NCBI GenBank assembly: GCA_025934775.1
Contig: JAICWO010000002.1
Coordinates: forward strand, 248,001 to 312,000
Length of the DNA stretch: 64,000 nt
Direction: 5' to 3'
Origin: Gemmatimonadaceae bacterium
Lineage (GTDB): Bacteria; Gemmatimonadota; Gemmatimonadetes; Gemmatimonadales; Gemmatimonadaceae
Shown one piece after another: positions 53,101-61,292 of the stretch; within the stretch, counting starts at the first letter, position 1, and every line of letters begins with the position of its first letter. Made by a program: the position numbers and the translations under genes. The notes under the pieces are model-generated. The model searched no databases. It saw only the letters and a program-made list of their open reading frames with translations, and was not told the origin of the DNA.

Positions 53101-53591
53101 ACGTTCGGGTCCCGCGGATCGATCACGATGCGGCCAATGTGCTGCGACGCCGGAAGCATCGCCTTCGACCACGTCTTGCCACCGTTGATCGACTTGTACA
53201 CGCCGGTGCCCCACGAGGAGCTTCGCATGTTGTTCGCTTCGCCCGTGCCGACCCACACGATGTCGGGATCGGATGGCGCGACGGCGATCGCGCCGACGGA
53301 GCCGGTGCGCACCGAATCGAACACGGGCGTCCAGGTCACGCCGGCGTTGGTCGACTTCCAGACGCCGCCGGTCGCGGCCGCCGCGTAGATCACGTTGCCG
53401 ATCTTGGCACGCGAGCCTTTCGCGTCAGTCACCGCGACGTCGGCGATGCGGCCGCTCATCACGGCGGGGCCGATCGAGCGAAATTTGAGATCGCGAACGA
53501 GCACGGAGTCGGCGGGGAGCTGAGCCAACGCCGTAGTGGTCGAGACAACCGCGAGCGTGAGCGTGGCGATCGTCGTCGTGAGGCGATGCAT
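50175..53591 (-). CDS. Large exported BNR/sortilin-type beta-propeller protein
   Basis: This is a secreted protein of about 1138 residues with a signal peptide ending at TALAQ (about residue 23). It has a VPS10/BNR double propeller (about 30-800) with at least nine Asp-box repeats of the SxDxGxTW type (KSINGGKTW, KTTDGGKTW, KSTDRGDTW, VTRDGGKTW and others). A Gly/Arg-rich stretch near 875-920 and a second one near 1045-1085 flank a helical C-terminal part (about 945-1030). Relatives are common in Gemmatimonadota and Bacteroidota, with glycoside-recognising or unknown roles. ATG 53591 gives the signal peptide; upstream frame is not coding. Confidence 0.88.
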   Translation of the reverse strand: MHRLTTTIATLTLAVVSTTTALAQLPADSVLVRDLKFRSIGPAVMSGRIADVAVTDAKGSRAKIGNVIYAAAATGGVWKSTNAGVTWTPVFDSVRTGSVGAIAVAPSDPDIVWVGTGEANNMRSSSWGTGVYKSINGGKTWSKAMLPASQHIGRIVIDPRDPNVVYVAALGPLWASGGERGLFKTTDGGKTWTNTKEISKYTGFSDLVMDPADPDVLYASSLERERREYGFLPAGTESGIYKTTDAGKTWNKLSRGLPTGEIGRIGLAVCESRPQTVYAIVHAKAPGNGLYRSDDAGATWRQVNNQNGTAWYYSQVRCDPSDPEHVVTLNASSRESHDGGKTLTPFAAGGVHSDHHALWINDANPQQMILGGDGGLYLSWDAGKTWDHVESIVAGQFYTVSVDDAQPFYNVYGGLQDNQTWWGPSRTRNAFGPSNADWARMAGGDGFYAVPDFYDHNFVYAEMQQGGVVRYDARTGQNKNIKPVPPAGTRYRFNWSAPIVPSRHSAGTVYMAANYLFKSTDRGDTWQTISPDLTRNIDRDELPLRGAVPDSTALGRNEGTAEFSNVTTFDESPFRAGLIVVGTDDGLIQVTRDGGKTWHKSDAFPGVPDTTYVSRVVWSKANEGTLYATLDGHRSNDFKPYIVKSTDYGTSWTSITGNLPAEGSVQVVREHPRQPNLLFAGTEFGVFFTVDDGAHWTQLEGGLPGVPVDDIAIQQRENDLVLGTHGRGVYILDDITPLEQLARAKAAQVAYLYPVRDELLFQPNTSKNSGMGTRGFTGENPEPGTRITYLLNTVPSGATVTLSIVDASGTVIRDVTAPKTPGLHRVVWDARVGPPLTGPVDTATTARGRGGFGGGRGGPGGAADSAGRGGAGGGAFGGFGGRGNTNMFPANPGRYVARLTVAPKSGAPTVLEQSFTMYKDPLVVMSDAELKQLYAFRLSVVKLQTRLRDEQARLDTVQRAVAAAKRVADTSAKLTPELKTKIAAMDKELADLTKEIGAAGGRGGRGGAAFGGAPTNALAEAAGRGGRGGGRAGVVQSGAPRRAGGAPGAPAAAAAPPANEEDQNPAPSQTPETIQAKLGTTTEMLNVTFNPNPAQKKLVQMLPADLDKAAARVKKVQSADLPALLEALKQAGIDVKTP

Positions 53592-53706
53592 CGGTTGCGC
53601 GGGCGAGGGGAGAAACGGCGGTGCGGGGACTGATATTCTACGCCGCGGGACGGGCGTTCGCTGGACTCGCGACGGGGCGCCGTGGCGCCGTGGTGCGCCG
53701 AATATC

Positions 53707-53976
53707 GTTGGATTGATTTTGGGGACGCGGACTAGACGGGCCTGTGGCGGGCGAACGAGGGGCTGACTCGCTCCGCTACTCAGAAGGCTCCGCTCGCAAC
53801 GAGCCCGGGCGAATGTGTTAGGAACGGCCTCAGGACGCGTCTCGTGACGTCCCGGGCGGCAGTGCCCAAAGAAGATCCCGGCTCGTGGCGCCTGGAGATC
53901 GCACTGCAAAGCAGTTCTCCGTCCCTCGTTCGCGCGCCGCAGGCCCGCCAGGTCCGCGTCCCCATTTCAATCCAAC
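53707..53976. repeat. 270-bp element with about 54-bp imperfect inverted-repeat ends
   Basis: Left end 53707-53761 (GTTGGATTG, GGGGACGCGGAC, GGCGAACGAGG) and right end 53923-53976 are inverted copies with roughly ten differences. The interior carries no gene-like frame. It fills the 406-bp gap between the BNR gene start and the GH18 gene end; the remaining flanks show nothing recognisable. Confidence 0.75.
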
Positions 53977-53997
53977 CCAATTCGGCGCGACGATGCG

Positions 53998-55038
53998 CTA
54001 CGGGACGATCCCCCACACCTTGGGATCTTCCGTCCCGAGCACCCACACCGAATACCCGCGCAGCTTGTACTTGCGCACGAGCTCCAGCTTCGCCGCGAAT
54101 GCGCGCGCGTCCTCCAGCCAGAGGAACTCGTTGATGCCGTCGTTGCTCCAGAATGCGTACGACGCCTTGTCGCGATCGTCCCAGACCGGCTTCGCGTCGT
54201 AGCGCGCGAGCAGCCCCTGCGCGGTCTCGTAGGCGATGTCGCTGCCGCGCATCTGCGAGCCGTTCTTCACGTCGAACGTCGGGTACCACCAATCCGAATA
54301 CGACGGAATGCCGAGCGAGATCTTGTTCGGCGGCACGCCAAGGGAGAGGACGTACTGGAGCGCGCTCTCCATCCAGGGATAGCCGGCGACCGGTCCCGGC
54401 GGCGTGCCTCCGGTGTGCTGCGCGTACGTCATGAACGAGATGAAATCGAGCGCGTCGGCGAGCGCCTTGTAGTCGTACGCGCCGCGCCAGTTCTCGAAGA
54501 TCCAGCGGTGATAGGACGTCGGTCCGGGAAAGTCGCTCGCGCGCGGCACCACGGCGGCGGACAGCGTGCACTGCACGCCGTGGAGCGCGTCGGCGGACTG
54601 GCGCATGAAGCTCGTGAGCGAGTCGCGATCGGCGACATTCACGTTCTCGATGTCGAACTGAATGCCGTCGAAGTGATGATCGCGGCAGAGCGTGACGAGA
54701 TTCGCGATCGCCCGCCGGCGGACGTCGGCCGTGTTGAGGATATGGTGAATCGTCGGCTGATCGAAGCCGGGGTTCATCACCAGCGGCACGACTTTCGTCT
54801 GCGATGCGTGCGCCCGCGCGACGACGCGCGCGTCGACATCGCCCCAGATCACGCCGAGCGAGTCGATCGAGAACACTTGCGGCGAGACGATCGAGATCTT
54901 GCCGGCGTGCGCGAGGAAGCTCTGCGTGCTCGTCTCGTTGTCGACCGAGTACCAGAGCGACTCGAGCTGCTGGGCCCGCGCCAGGCGGCTCGTGGCGGCG
55001 AGGGCGATGATTGCTACGATCAGTCGCGCGAGTCGCAT
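53998..55038 (-). CDS. Exported glycoside hydrolase family 18-like protein (YaaH/chitinase type)
   Basis: This is a 346-residue secreted TIM-barrel protein with a signal peptide ending near RAQQ (about 23). The GH18 catalytic motif is DGIQFDIEN with Asp124, Asp129 and Glu131. FDFISFMTYAQHTG-type (LDFISFMTYAQHTGG) and late SYAFWSNDGINEFLWLED segments resemble spore-coat YaaH-type enzymes that act on N-acetylglucosamine polymers. Peptidoglycan or chitin hydrolysis is plausible. Confidence 0.85.
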   Translation of the reverse strand: MRLARLIVAIIALAATSRLARAQQLESLWYSVDNETSTQSFLAHAGKISIVSPQVFSIDSLGVIWGDVDARVVARAHASQTKVVPLVMNPGFDQPTIHHILNTADVRRRAIANLVTLCRDHHFDGIQFDIENVNVADRDSLTSFMRQSADALHGVQCTLSAAVVPRASDFPGPTSYHRWIFENWRGAYDYKALADALDFISFMTYAQHTGGTPPGPVAGYPWMESALQYVLSLGVPPNKISLGIPSYSDWWYPTFDVKNGSQMRGSDIAYETAQGLLARYDAKPVWDDRDKASYAFWSNDGINEFLWLEDARAFAAKLELVRKYKLRGYSVWVLGTEDPKVWGIVP

Positions 55039-55071
55039 GCGGTGGGGCGGGTGTGGTTGGAATTGAATGAT

Positions 55072-55549
55072 GCTACGGACCTGACGGACGGCGACGAACT
55101 TGACTGAATGACGCTACGGAATGGCGATGAGCTTCTGGAAGAACACCTCTCGCGGTCGGCAATTGGAGCCTTCTACGCCACATATCGCAAGCTTGGATTC
55201 GGCTTCCTCGAGAGCATCTATGTTCTGGGGCTCGAGCGTGAGCTGACGAGCCGGGGTCACCGCGTGGGCCGGGAAGTCGCGGTCCCGGTGTACTATGACG
55301 GCGATATTCTCGCCTATCAGCGCATGGACCTAGTCGTCGACGATCGATTGGTGCTCGAAGTGAAAGCGACCGAGATCCTGCACAAGGATGCTCCCCGTCA
55401 ATTCCTGAACTACCTCCGTTCAACGAATCTGGAAGTTGGTCTCGTGCTTCACTTCGGGCGAGAGCCAAAGTTTCATCGCGTCATCTACGACAAGGACTTC
55501 AAGCAACGCCGAGTCCGTCAAGTTCGTCCAGATTCGTCAGGTTCGTAGC
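55072..55549. mobile_element. 478-bp element: GxxExxY gene between 36-bp inverted repeats
   Basis: Left arm 55072-55107 and right arm 55514-55549 are inverted copies matching at about 29 of 36 positions (shared GCTACG, ACCTGACG, GACGAACTTGAC). The gene starts at the base after the left arm, and its last codons plus stop lie inside the right arm. This is the same architecture as the four-helix-bundle element at 14426-15006, with unrelated arm sequence and gene. Confidence 0.62.
55108..55548 (+). CDS. GxxExxY family protein, PD-(D/E)xK nuclease-like
   Basis: This is a 146-residue protein with the family motif GFLESIY (about 32-38) and YVLGLERELTSRGH behind it. YQRMDLVVDDRLVLEVKA (about 70-87) has the D-x(n)-ExK spacing of PD-(D/E)xK nucleases. 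FLNYLRSTNLEVGLVLHFG completes the fold. The family is patchily distributed and its function is unproven. Enclosure by inverted repeats suggests it moves as a cassette. No ribosome site is obvious. Confidence 0.88.
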   Translation: MTLRNGDELLEEHLSRSAIGAFYATYRKLGFGFLESIYVLGLERELTSRGHRVGREVAVPVYYDGDILAYQRMDLVVDDRLVLEVKATEILHKDAPRQFLNYLRSTNLEVGLVLHFGREPKFHRVIYDKDFKQRRVRQVRPDSSGS

Positions 55550-55563
55550 TCACCTCTTCGACG

Positions 55564-57225
55564 CTACCTCGCGCCCTCCGCCCCCTCGCGCCGCACCAGG
55601 ACATAGAAGTTCGGATCCACCTTCACCGCCGCATCCGCCGCGACCGTGCCGGGAAGCGTCTTCCACGCCTCGGTCGCCGTGATCCACTGATACCGCGTGG
55701 TGTCCCCGATGCCGACGCGGACGCGCATCGCGAAGCCGGGAACGACGTCCGTCCAGTGATACGCGAGCCGGCTATTCGTGATTTTGTATTCCAGAACTGG
55801 TATCTTGGTCGTCGTCAGATACTGCTGAAAGATCTTCGAGAAGTCCTGGCCGGCGAGCGCGCTGAGCTCGTGCTCGAATTCCGGGCTCGAGACGGTCTGA
55901 TGCCAGAAATGCGATTGCAGCCCGCGCAGCACGCCGCGCCACTTCGCATCATTGTCGACGAGCTGGCGGAGCATGTTGATCATGCTGCCGCCCTTGTAGT
56001 ACATGTCGCCCGAGCCCTCGGCGTTCACGCCGTAGGCCGGGATGATCGGCTCATCGTTCCGAACGAGACGACGGCTGCCGATGATGTACCGCTCGCCCGC
56101 GTCCTTCCCCTGCTGGCATTCGGTGTAAATCCCCTCCGCGTAGTTCGCGAAGCTCTCGTGGATCCACATGTCCGCCTGGTCCTTGCCGGTGATGTTGTTC
56201 CCCCACCACTCGTGCGCGCTCTCGTGCACGATGATGAAATCCCACTCGAGTCCGAGACCGGTCGCCGAGAGATCGCGGCCGAGGTAGCCGTTCTTGAAGT
56301 GATTGCCGTACGCGACGCCGCTCTGATGCTCCATGCCGAGGTGCGGCGCCTCGATGAGCTTGTAGCCGTCCGGATACCACGGGTATGGCCCGAACCAGTG
56401 CTCGAAGCACTTCATCATCGACTTGGCCTGCTGGAACTGCACGCGCGCCGTGTCGAGGTGGTACGCGAGCGGCCAGAAGTCCATCGTCAACTTGCCTTTC
56501 TCACCCTCGTACGAGTCGGCGATATGTGCGTACTGGCCCGCGTTCACCTCGACGTCGTACGTGTTGATCGGTTCCGTGACGAACCACTCGTACGTGGTCG
56601 TCCCGTCGGAGTTGTGCGTCGTCGAGCGCAGCCGGCCGTTGGAGACGTCCATCATCGGGTCCGGCACCGTGATCGCGATGCGCTGGCTGTCCGGCTCGTC
56701 GGCGAGGAGGTCTTTCACCGGCCACCACACGCTCGCGCCGAGTCCTTCGTTCGCCGTCGCGATCCAGCGGTTGCCGAGCGAATCGTGCTGCCAGATGAAA
56801 CCACCGTCCCACGGCGGCCGCATCGCCGCGCGCGGTTTGCCGTGATAATAGACGGTCACGGTGTTCTTGGTGCCCGCGCGCTGCGGAGCGGTGAGCGCGA
56901 CGAAGAACGCATTGCTGTCGCGGCGGAACGTGAGCGTGTGTCCGTCCTGGACCATGCTGTCCGCTTCGAGCGGTACCTGGAGATCGATCTGCATCTCCTT
57001 CGCCGGTTTGAGCACGCGATACGTGATCGCGTTCCATCCCGAGATGCTGCTGTCGACCGGGTTTACACGCACGTGCAAGTCATAGAACGACGCGTCCCAC
57101 CACGCGCGCGCGGGCCCGTTCGTCCCGCGAACGGTGTCAGCGTGGGTGTAGACGCGAGGCCTGCGCTGCGCATTCGCGGCGGCGGCGCAGAAGAAGAGCG
57201 AGAGCAAGGCAACGATTCGACGCAT
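55564..57225 (-). CDS. Exported M1 family zinc metallopeptidase
   Basis: This is a 553-residue secreted aminopeptidase-like enzyme with a signal peptide ending NAQ (about 20). The zinc site is His334-Glu-x2-His338 (HESAHEWW) with Glu357 (WIHESFANYAE). The exopeptidase motif reads GMEHQ at 297-301 rather than GAMEN, as in many bacterial periplasmic M1 relatives. It probably trims peptides at the cell surface. Confidence 0.92.
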   Translation of the reverse strand: MRRIVALLSLFFCAAAANAQRRPRVYTHADTVRGTNGPARAWWDASFYDLHVRVNPVDSSISGWNAITYRVLKPAKEMQIDLQVPLEADSMVQDGHTLTFRRDSNAFFVALTAPQRAGTKNTVTVYYHGKPRAAMRPPWDGGFIWQHDSLGNRWIATANEGLGASVWWPVKDLLADEPDSQRIAITVPDPMMDVSNGRLRSTTHNSDGTTTYEWFVTEPINTYDVEVNAGQYAHIADSYEGEKGKLTMDFWPLAYHLDTARVQFQQAKSMMKCFEHWFGPYPWYPDGYKLIEAPHLGMEHQSGVAYGNHFKNGYLGRDLSATGLGLEWDFIIVHESAHEWWGNNITGKDQADMWIHESFANYAEGIYTECQQGKDAGERYIIGSRRLVRNDEPIIPAYGVNAEGSGDMYYKGGSMINMLRQLVDNDAKWRGVLRGLQSHFWHQTVSSPEFEHELSALAGQDFSKIFQQYLTTTKIPVLEYKITNSRLAYHWTDVVPGFAMRVRVGIGDTTRYQWITATEAWKTLPGTVAADAAVKVDPNFYVLVRREGAEGAR

Positions 57226-57357
57226 GGATCAGCGGGTCCGGGAGTGTGTTCAGATTCAAGCTACAGTCCCGCGCTGGGAGCGCACAACGCGCCAACGTCG
57301 TTGACCGGCCACGGGCTCGCGCAATACGTTCGATAGCCCCCACTTTCGGACTCTCGC

Positions 57358-59397
57358 ATGATCGGTCGTTTGGCCCTTGCCGCGGCGCTCGTCGCGGCGA
57401 CCTCGCTTCAGGCGCAGAACGCGATCCGGCCGCTCGAGGTCGTCGACACGAGCTACATGAACCATCACGCCAACGCGTGCGTCGACTTCTTCGACTTCGC
57501 GAACGCCGGGTGGCTCGCTCGCGACACGATCCCGGCCGCGTATTCGTCGTCGGGTGTCGGTCGCGAGATGTCCGACAACAATCAACTCGTCGTCAGGTCC
57601 GTGCTCGACGACGCGATGGCGAAGCGCGCGTCGCTCCCGGCGACGAGCACCGAGCACAAGCTGGGCACGTTCTACGCGACGTGTATGGATTCGACGGCGG
57701 CGGAGCACGCCGGCATCGCGCCGATCCGACCGACGCTCGCCGCGATCGACGCGATCACGTCGCGGCGGCAGCTCGTGGCGGAGATCGGCACGCTGCAGAT
57801 GGCCGGGGTCAACGCCGCGTTCGGGTACGGCCCCGACGTCGACGAGCACGACGCCAAGCATTACATCGCCGACTTCGGCTCCGGCGGCCTCGGGCTGCCG
57901 GATCGCGACTACTACACGAACACCGATCCGTCGAGCGACTCGCTGCACGTCGCGTACAAAGCGCACGTCGCGACGCTGCTCGCGTTGGCGGGCGAAAGCG
58001 CCGAGCGCGCGCGCGACGAGGCGAATCGTATCTTCGCGCTCGAGACGGAGCTCGCGAAGGCCACGCTCACCAACACCGAGCGGCGGGACCCCGCCGCGAC
58101 GGATCATCCAATGCCGATCGACAAGTTTCGCGCGATGACGCCGAACGTCGACTGGAGCACGTATTTCCGCAACGTGGGCCTCACCGCGCCGCTCCGGAAA
58201 GTGAATGTCGCCGAGCCGAAGTTCTACGCCCGGCTCGATTCGCTCATCGCGGAACGCCCATTAGCGGATTGGCAAGCCTACCTGCGCTATCACGCGATCG
58301 CCCAAGCCGCACCGTGGCTCAGCACGCCATTCGTGAATGAGAATTTCGCGTTCTCTAAACGATTCACGGGCGCCAAGGCCATGCTGCCGCGCTGGAAGCG
58401 CTGCCTCCAGGTCACCGACGGCATGATCGGCGAGGCGCTCGGCCAGGCATACGTGCAGAAGACCTTCTCGCCCGCCGCCCGCGCGCGCGCGAAGCAAGTG
58501 ATCGACGACATCCGCGCCGCGTTCGGCGAGCGCGTGAAGAAGCTCGACTGGATGTCCGATGCCACGAAGCGGCAAGCCGAGTACAAGTTGTCGAAGGTTG
58601 GCGAGAAGGTGGGATATCCCGACCGGTGGCGCGACTATACAAGGCTCGTGACGACCGACGGTCCGTTCGCGACGAACGTGGCGCGCGCGAACCAGTTCGA
58701 GTGGAAGCGCACGATCAATCGCCCCGGTGCGCCGGTCGACACGACGGAATGGGACATGACCGTGCCGACGGTGAACGCGTACTACAGCGGCACCAAGAAC
58801 GAGATGGTCTTTCCGGCGGGTGCGCTCGCGCCGCAGACGTTCGACCCGAAAGCCGACGATGCGGCCAACTATGGCTCCCTCGGCGGCAGTTGGGCGGGGC
58901 ACGAGCTCACGCACGGCTTCGACGACGAAGGACGCCACTACGACGCATCGGGGAATCTCCGCGACTGGTGGCAGCCGAGCGATTCGGTCCACTTCTCGAA
59001 AGAGGCGCAGAAAGTCGTCGATCAATTCAACGGATACGTGCAGGTCGACACGTTCCACGTGAACGGCAAGCTCACGTTGGGCGAGAACATCGCCGACTAC
59101 GGTGGACTGCTCACGGCGTACGACGCGCTCCAGCGTGCGCTGCAGCGGAACGGGCGGCCGGGGTTGATCGACGGGCTGACGCCCGAGCAGCGGTTCTACG
59201 TCGCGTACGCGCAGAGCTGGCGCGCGCACACCCGGCCCGAGTCGATGCGCAATCGCGTCACGGTGGACCCGCACGCGCCGGAGCGATGGCGCGTGAACGG
59301 GCCGCTCTCGAATATCCCCGCGTTCGCCGCGGCGTTCGGCTGTAAGCCGGGCGATCCGATGGTGCGACCCGCGGCGCTCGTGCCGCACATCTGGTAA
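57358..59397 (+). CDS. Exported M13 family (neprilysin/PepO-like) metallopeptidase
   Basis: This is a 679-residue secreted peptidase with a signal peptide of about 20 residues. The zinc-binding GHELTHGFDDEG is near 514-525, the third ligand region is TLGENIADYGG near 572-582, and the substrate-binding NAYYSGTKNEMVFPAG is near 471. The tail ends CKPGDPMV-PHIW, the typical M13 C-terminus. It cleaves short peptides and is divergent from the M1 gene. Confidence 0.94.
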   Translation: MIGRLALAAALVAATSLQAQNAIRPLEVVDTSYMNHHANACVDFFDFANAGWLARDTIPAAYSSSGVGREMSDNNQLVVRSVLDDAMAKRASLPATSTEHKLGTFYATCMDSTAAEHAGIAPIRPTLAAIDAITSRRQLVAEIGTLQMAGVNAAFGYGPDVDEHDAKHYIADFGSGGLGLPDRDYYTNTDPSSDSLHVAYKAHVATLLALAGESAERARDEANRIFALETELAKATLTNTERRDPAATDHPMPIDKFRAMTPNVDWSTYFRNVGLTAPLRKVNVAEPKFYARLDSLIAERPLADWQAYLRYHAIAQAAPWLSTPFVNENFAFSKRFTGAKAMLPRWKRCLQVTDGMIGEALGQAYVQKTFSPAARARAKQVIDDIRAAFGERVKKLDWMSDATKRQAEYKLSKVGEKVGYPDRWRDYTRLVTTDGPFATNVARANQFEWKRTINRPGAPVDTTEWDMTVPTVNAYYSGTKNEMVFPAGALAPQTFDPKADDAANYGSLGGSWAGHELTHGFDDEGRHYDASGNLRDWWQPSDSVHFSKEAQKVVDQFNGYVQVDTFHVNGKLTLGENIADYGGLLTAYDALQRALQRNGRPGLIDGLTPEQRFYVAYAQSWRAHTRPESMRNRVTVDPHAPERWRVNGPLSNIPAFAAAFGCKPGDPMVRPAALVPHIW

Positions 59398-59415
59398 CCT
59401 CGACGAACCACGACC

Positions 59416-60002
59416 ATGGGCAAGCGAGACAAGCGCGTTGACGCGTACATCGCGAAGTCGGCCGACTTCGCCAAGCCCTCGGTTTCGTACGCGAGGCGGT
59501 GCACGCGGGATGTCCGGATGTTGAGGAAACTATAAAGTGGGGAATGCCGGCGTTCAGCCATGACGGACTGCTGTGCAACATGTCCGCGTTCAAGGAGCAC
59601 TGTCGATTCGGATTCTGGAAAGGCGCGCTCGTCGTGGGCGATGGCGAACCGACGGCGCCGAACGGCCATTTCGGCGACATCACGTCGCTCGCCGATCTTC
59701 CGAACAAGAAGGCGCTCGCGGGCTACGTGAAGAAGGCGGCCGAGCTCAACGCGTCAGGCGTGAAGGTCCAGCGCGCGAAGAAGCCGGCGAAGAAGCCGCT
59801 CCCGGTGCCCGACGACCTCTCGGCGGCGCTCACGAAGAACAAGAAGGCGCGGGCCACCTTCGAGAACTTCGCGCCGAGCCATCAGCGCGAATACGTGGAG
59901 TGGATCACGGAGGCCAAGCAGCCGGCCACGCGCGAACGCCGGCTCGCCCAAGCGATCGAATGGATGGCGGAGGGGAAGCGGCGGAATTGGAAGTATGAGT
60001 AG
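59416..60002 (+). pseudogene. DUF1801/YdeI-family protein, frameshifted near codon 20
   Basis: ATG 59416 opens MGKRDKRVDAYIAKSADFAKP, the usual start of YdeI/DUF1801 proteins, but this frame meets a stop at 59533. The rest of the family sequence continues in another frame, from about 59475 (ALGFVREAVHAGCPDVEE) to 60002, with the DUF1801 block ETIKWGMPAF and the C-terminal OmdA-like region EYVEWITEAKQPATRERR. One base appears missing between 59470 and 59490. Either the gene is broken, or the base is a sequencing error, or translation begins at GTG 59499. Confidence 0.75.
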
Positions 60003-60105
60003 GAGAGTGGAGAGTGGAGCGTGGAGCGTGGAGAGTGGCTACGACTACCGGCGCGCCGTTCGCCTGTCTCTCCACTCTCGACTCTCCCTTCTCGACTCTC
60101 CAGCT
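60003..60105. repeat. Inverted arrays of a GTGGAGM 7-mer
   Basis: Direct units (GTGGAGA/GTGGAGC, 60005-60038) are followed by inverted CTCCACTCTCGACTCTCC units (60067-60103). The period is seven bases, as in the array at 30899-31000. It lies just after the frameshifted gene. Confidence 0.75.
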
Positions 60106-60200
60106 TCCAGCCTCTTCCGTCCCATTCTTAACGCCGACTCCCATGTGTTCCCAATTATATTTCTCATCATGGGAATTCCATTTGGGCTGGGGAGGCTATC

Positions 60201-60479
60201 GTGACTCTAGGGCTGGGACTGGTACCGATCGTCCCGATTCTGCTGCTTCCGTTCATTCTGATTTTCTTCGTCATCGTATTTCCGATCTGGGGTGTCTCGC
60301 TCGGCGTGCTCGGATTGGTGCTCCTGATCGTTCGCGGACTCAACTGGCTGCTCCAGAAGGTTGGCGTGCATGGGCTCGAGGGGACGGTGGCTGGAATTCA
60401 CAAGGCGTTCCGGTGGGTCTTGACGTTCGGCGGGCTGGCGGAGAAGGTGACGGCGTCGAAGGAAGCGCCGACTCCCTGA
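60201..60479 (+). CDS. Small two-TM membrane protein, function unknown
   Basis: This is a 92-residue protein with two closely spaced hydrophobic segments (about 5-25 and 28-50) and an amphipathic helix (WLLQKVGVHGLEGTVAGIH) before a polar tail. A GGGGAGG site lies five to six bases before the GTG. It is followed after 17 bases by the cupin gene. No family recognised. Confidence 0.7.
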   Translation: MTLGLGLVPIVPILLLPFILIFFVIVFPIWGVSLGVLGLVLLIVRGLNWLLQKVGVHGLEGTVAGIHKAFRWVLTFGGLAEKVTASKEAPTP

Positions 60480-60496
60480 ACCATTTCACGCGACAC

Positions 60497-60967
60497 ATGC
60501 GATCGATCATCACGCTCTTGCTCGGGATGGCGATCGTCCCGGCCCTCGGCGCGCAAGCGGCGAAGCTGGCGAAGGCGGCGACCGTCATCACGCCCGCGCA
60601 ACTGCATCACACGGCCGATTCGCTGCCGCGGGGCGCGTCTCGCACCGCGCAGCTGGGTGGTGGCTCGGGCTACACGTACGCGCTCACGCAGCGCGACAGC
60701 AGCGGCGGTGTGGAGCGGCACGCCGACTGGACCGACATGTTCGTCGTCCAGTCAGGCAAAGCGCGCATCCTGACGGGCGGCACGATCGACGGCGGGAAGG
60801 AAGCGTCGCCGGGCGAGTGGCGCGGCGGCACGATCGCGGGCGGGACGACGCGGGCGATCGCGCCGGGCGACGTCGTGATCGTACCCGCGGGAACGCCGCA
60901 CCAGATGATTCTCGCGCCCGGAACGAGAATAGCATATCTCGCATTCAAGATTGCGAGAGAGAAATAG
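60497..60967 (+). CDS. Exported cupin-domain protein
   Basis: This is a 156-residue protein with a signal peptide ending GAQA (about 20) and one cupin barrel: HADWTDMFVVQSGKARILTGG near 75-95 and PGDVVIVPAGTPHQM near 125-139. One His set for metal binding is only partly present. The substrate is unknown; it may bind a small ligand in the periplasm. Confidence 0.82.
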   Translation: MRSIITLLLGMAIVPALGAQAAKLAKAATVITPAQLHHTADSLPRGASRTAQLGGGSGYTYALTQRDSSGGVERHADWTDMFVVQSGKARILTGGTIDGGKEASPGEWRGGTIAGGTTRAIAPGDVVIVPAGTPHQMILAPGTRIAYLAFKIAREK

Positions 60968-61020
60968 CTTATCATTCCCAATGGCTGATGGCGGGAGCGG
61001 GCGGCGGGAGCTGACAGCCC

Positions 61021-61269
61021 CAGTTCCCAGCTCGGCTGTTCGCTATCAGCGACAGCGATCTGAGGAGCTCGGAACGAAGCGTTGAATGGGAGCGCGTGCC
61101 GTGCCCCGCGCGGCCCTCCGAGGATCACTGCCGAACCGGGTGCCCGGACAACTTCCCGCCGTGCCACGCGTGGCGTCCACGCCACCCGAAGCTGACCCCC
61201 GCTCCCATCACACACTTCCAAATTCCTCGGATAGCTGTCGCCGATAGCGAACAGCCGAGCCGGGAACTG
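61021..61269. repeat. 249-bp gene-less relative of the four-helix-bundle element
   Basis: Left arm (from CAGTTCCCAGCTCGGCTG at 61021, to about 61073) and right arm 61218-61269 are inverted and closely match the arms at 14426 and 14949. The 144-bp interior has no coding frame. It resembles a non-autonomous deletion form (MITE or REPIN-like) and fills most of the gap 60968-61292. Confidence 0.8.
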
Positions 61270-61292
61270 ACGGCTTGCTGTCATCTCCGCCG

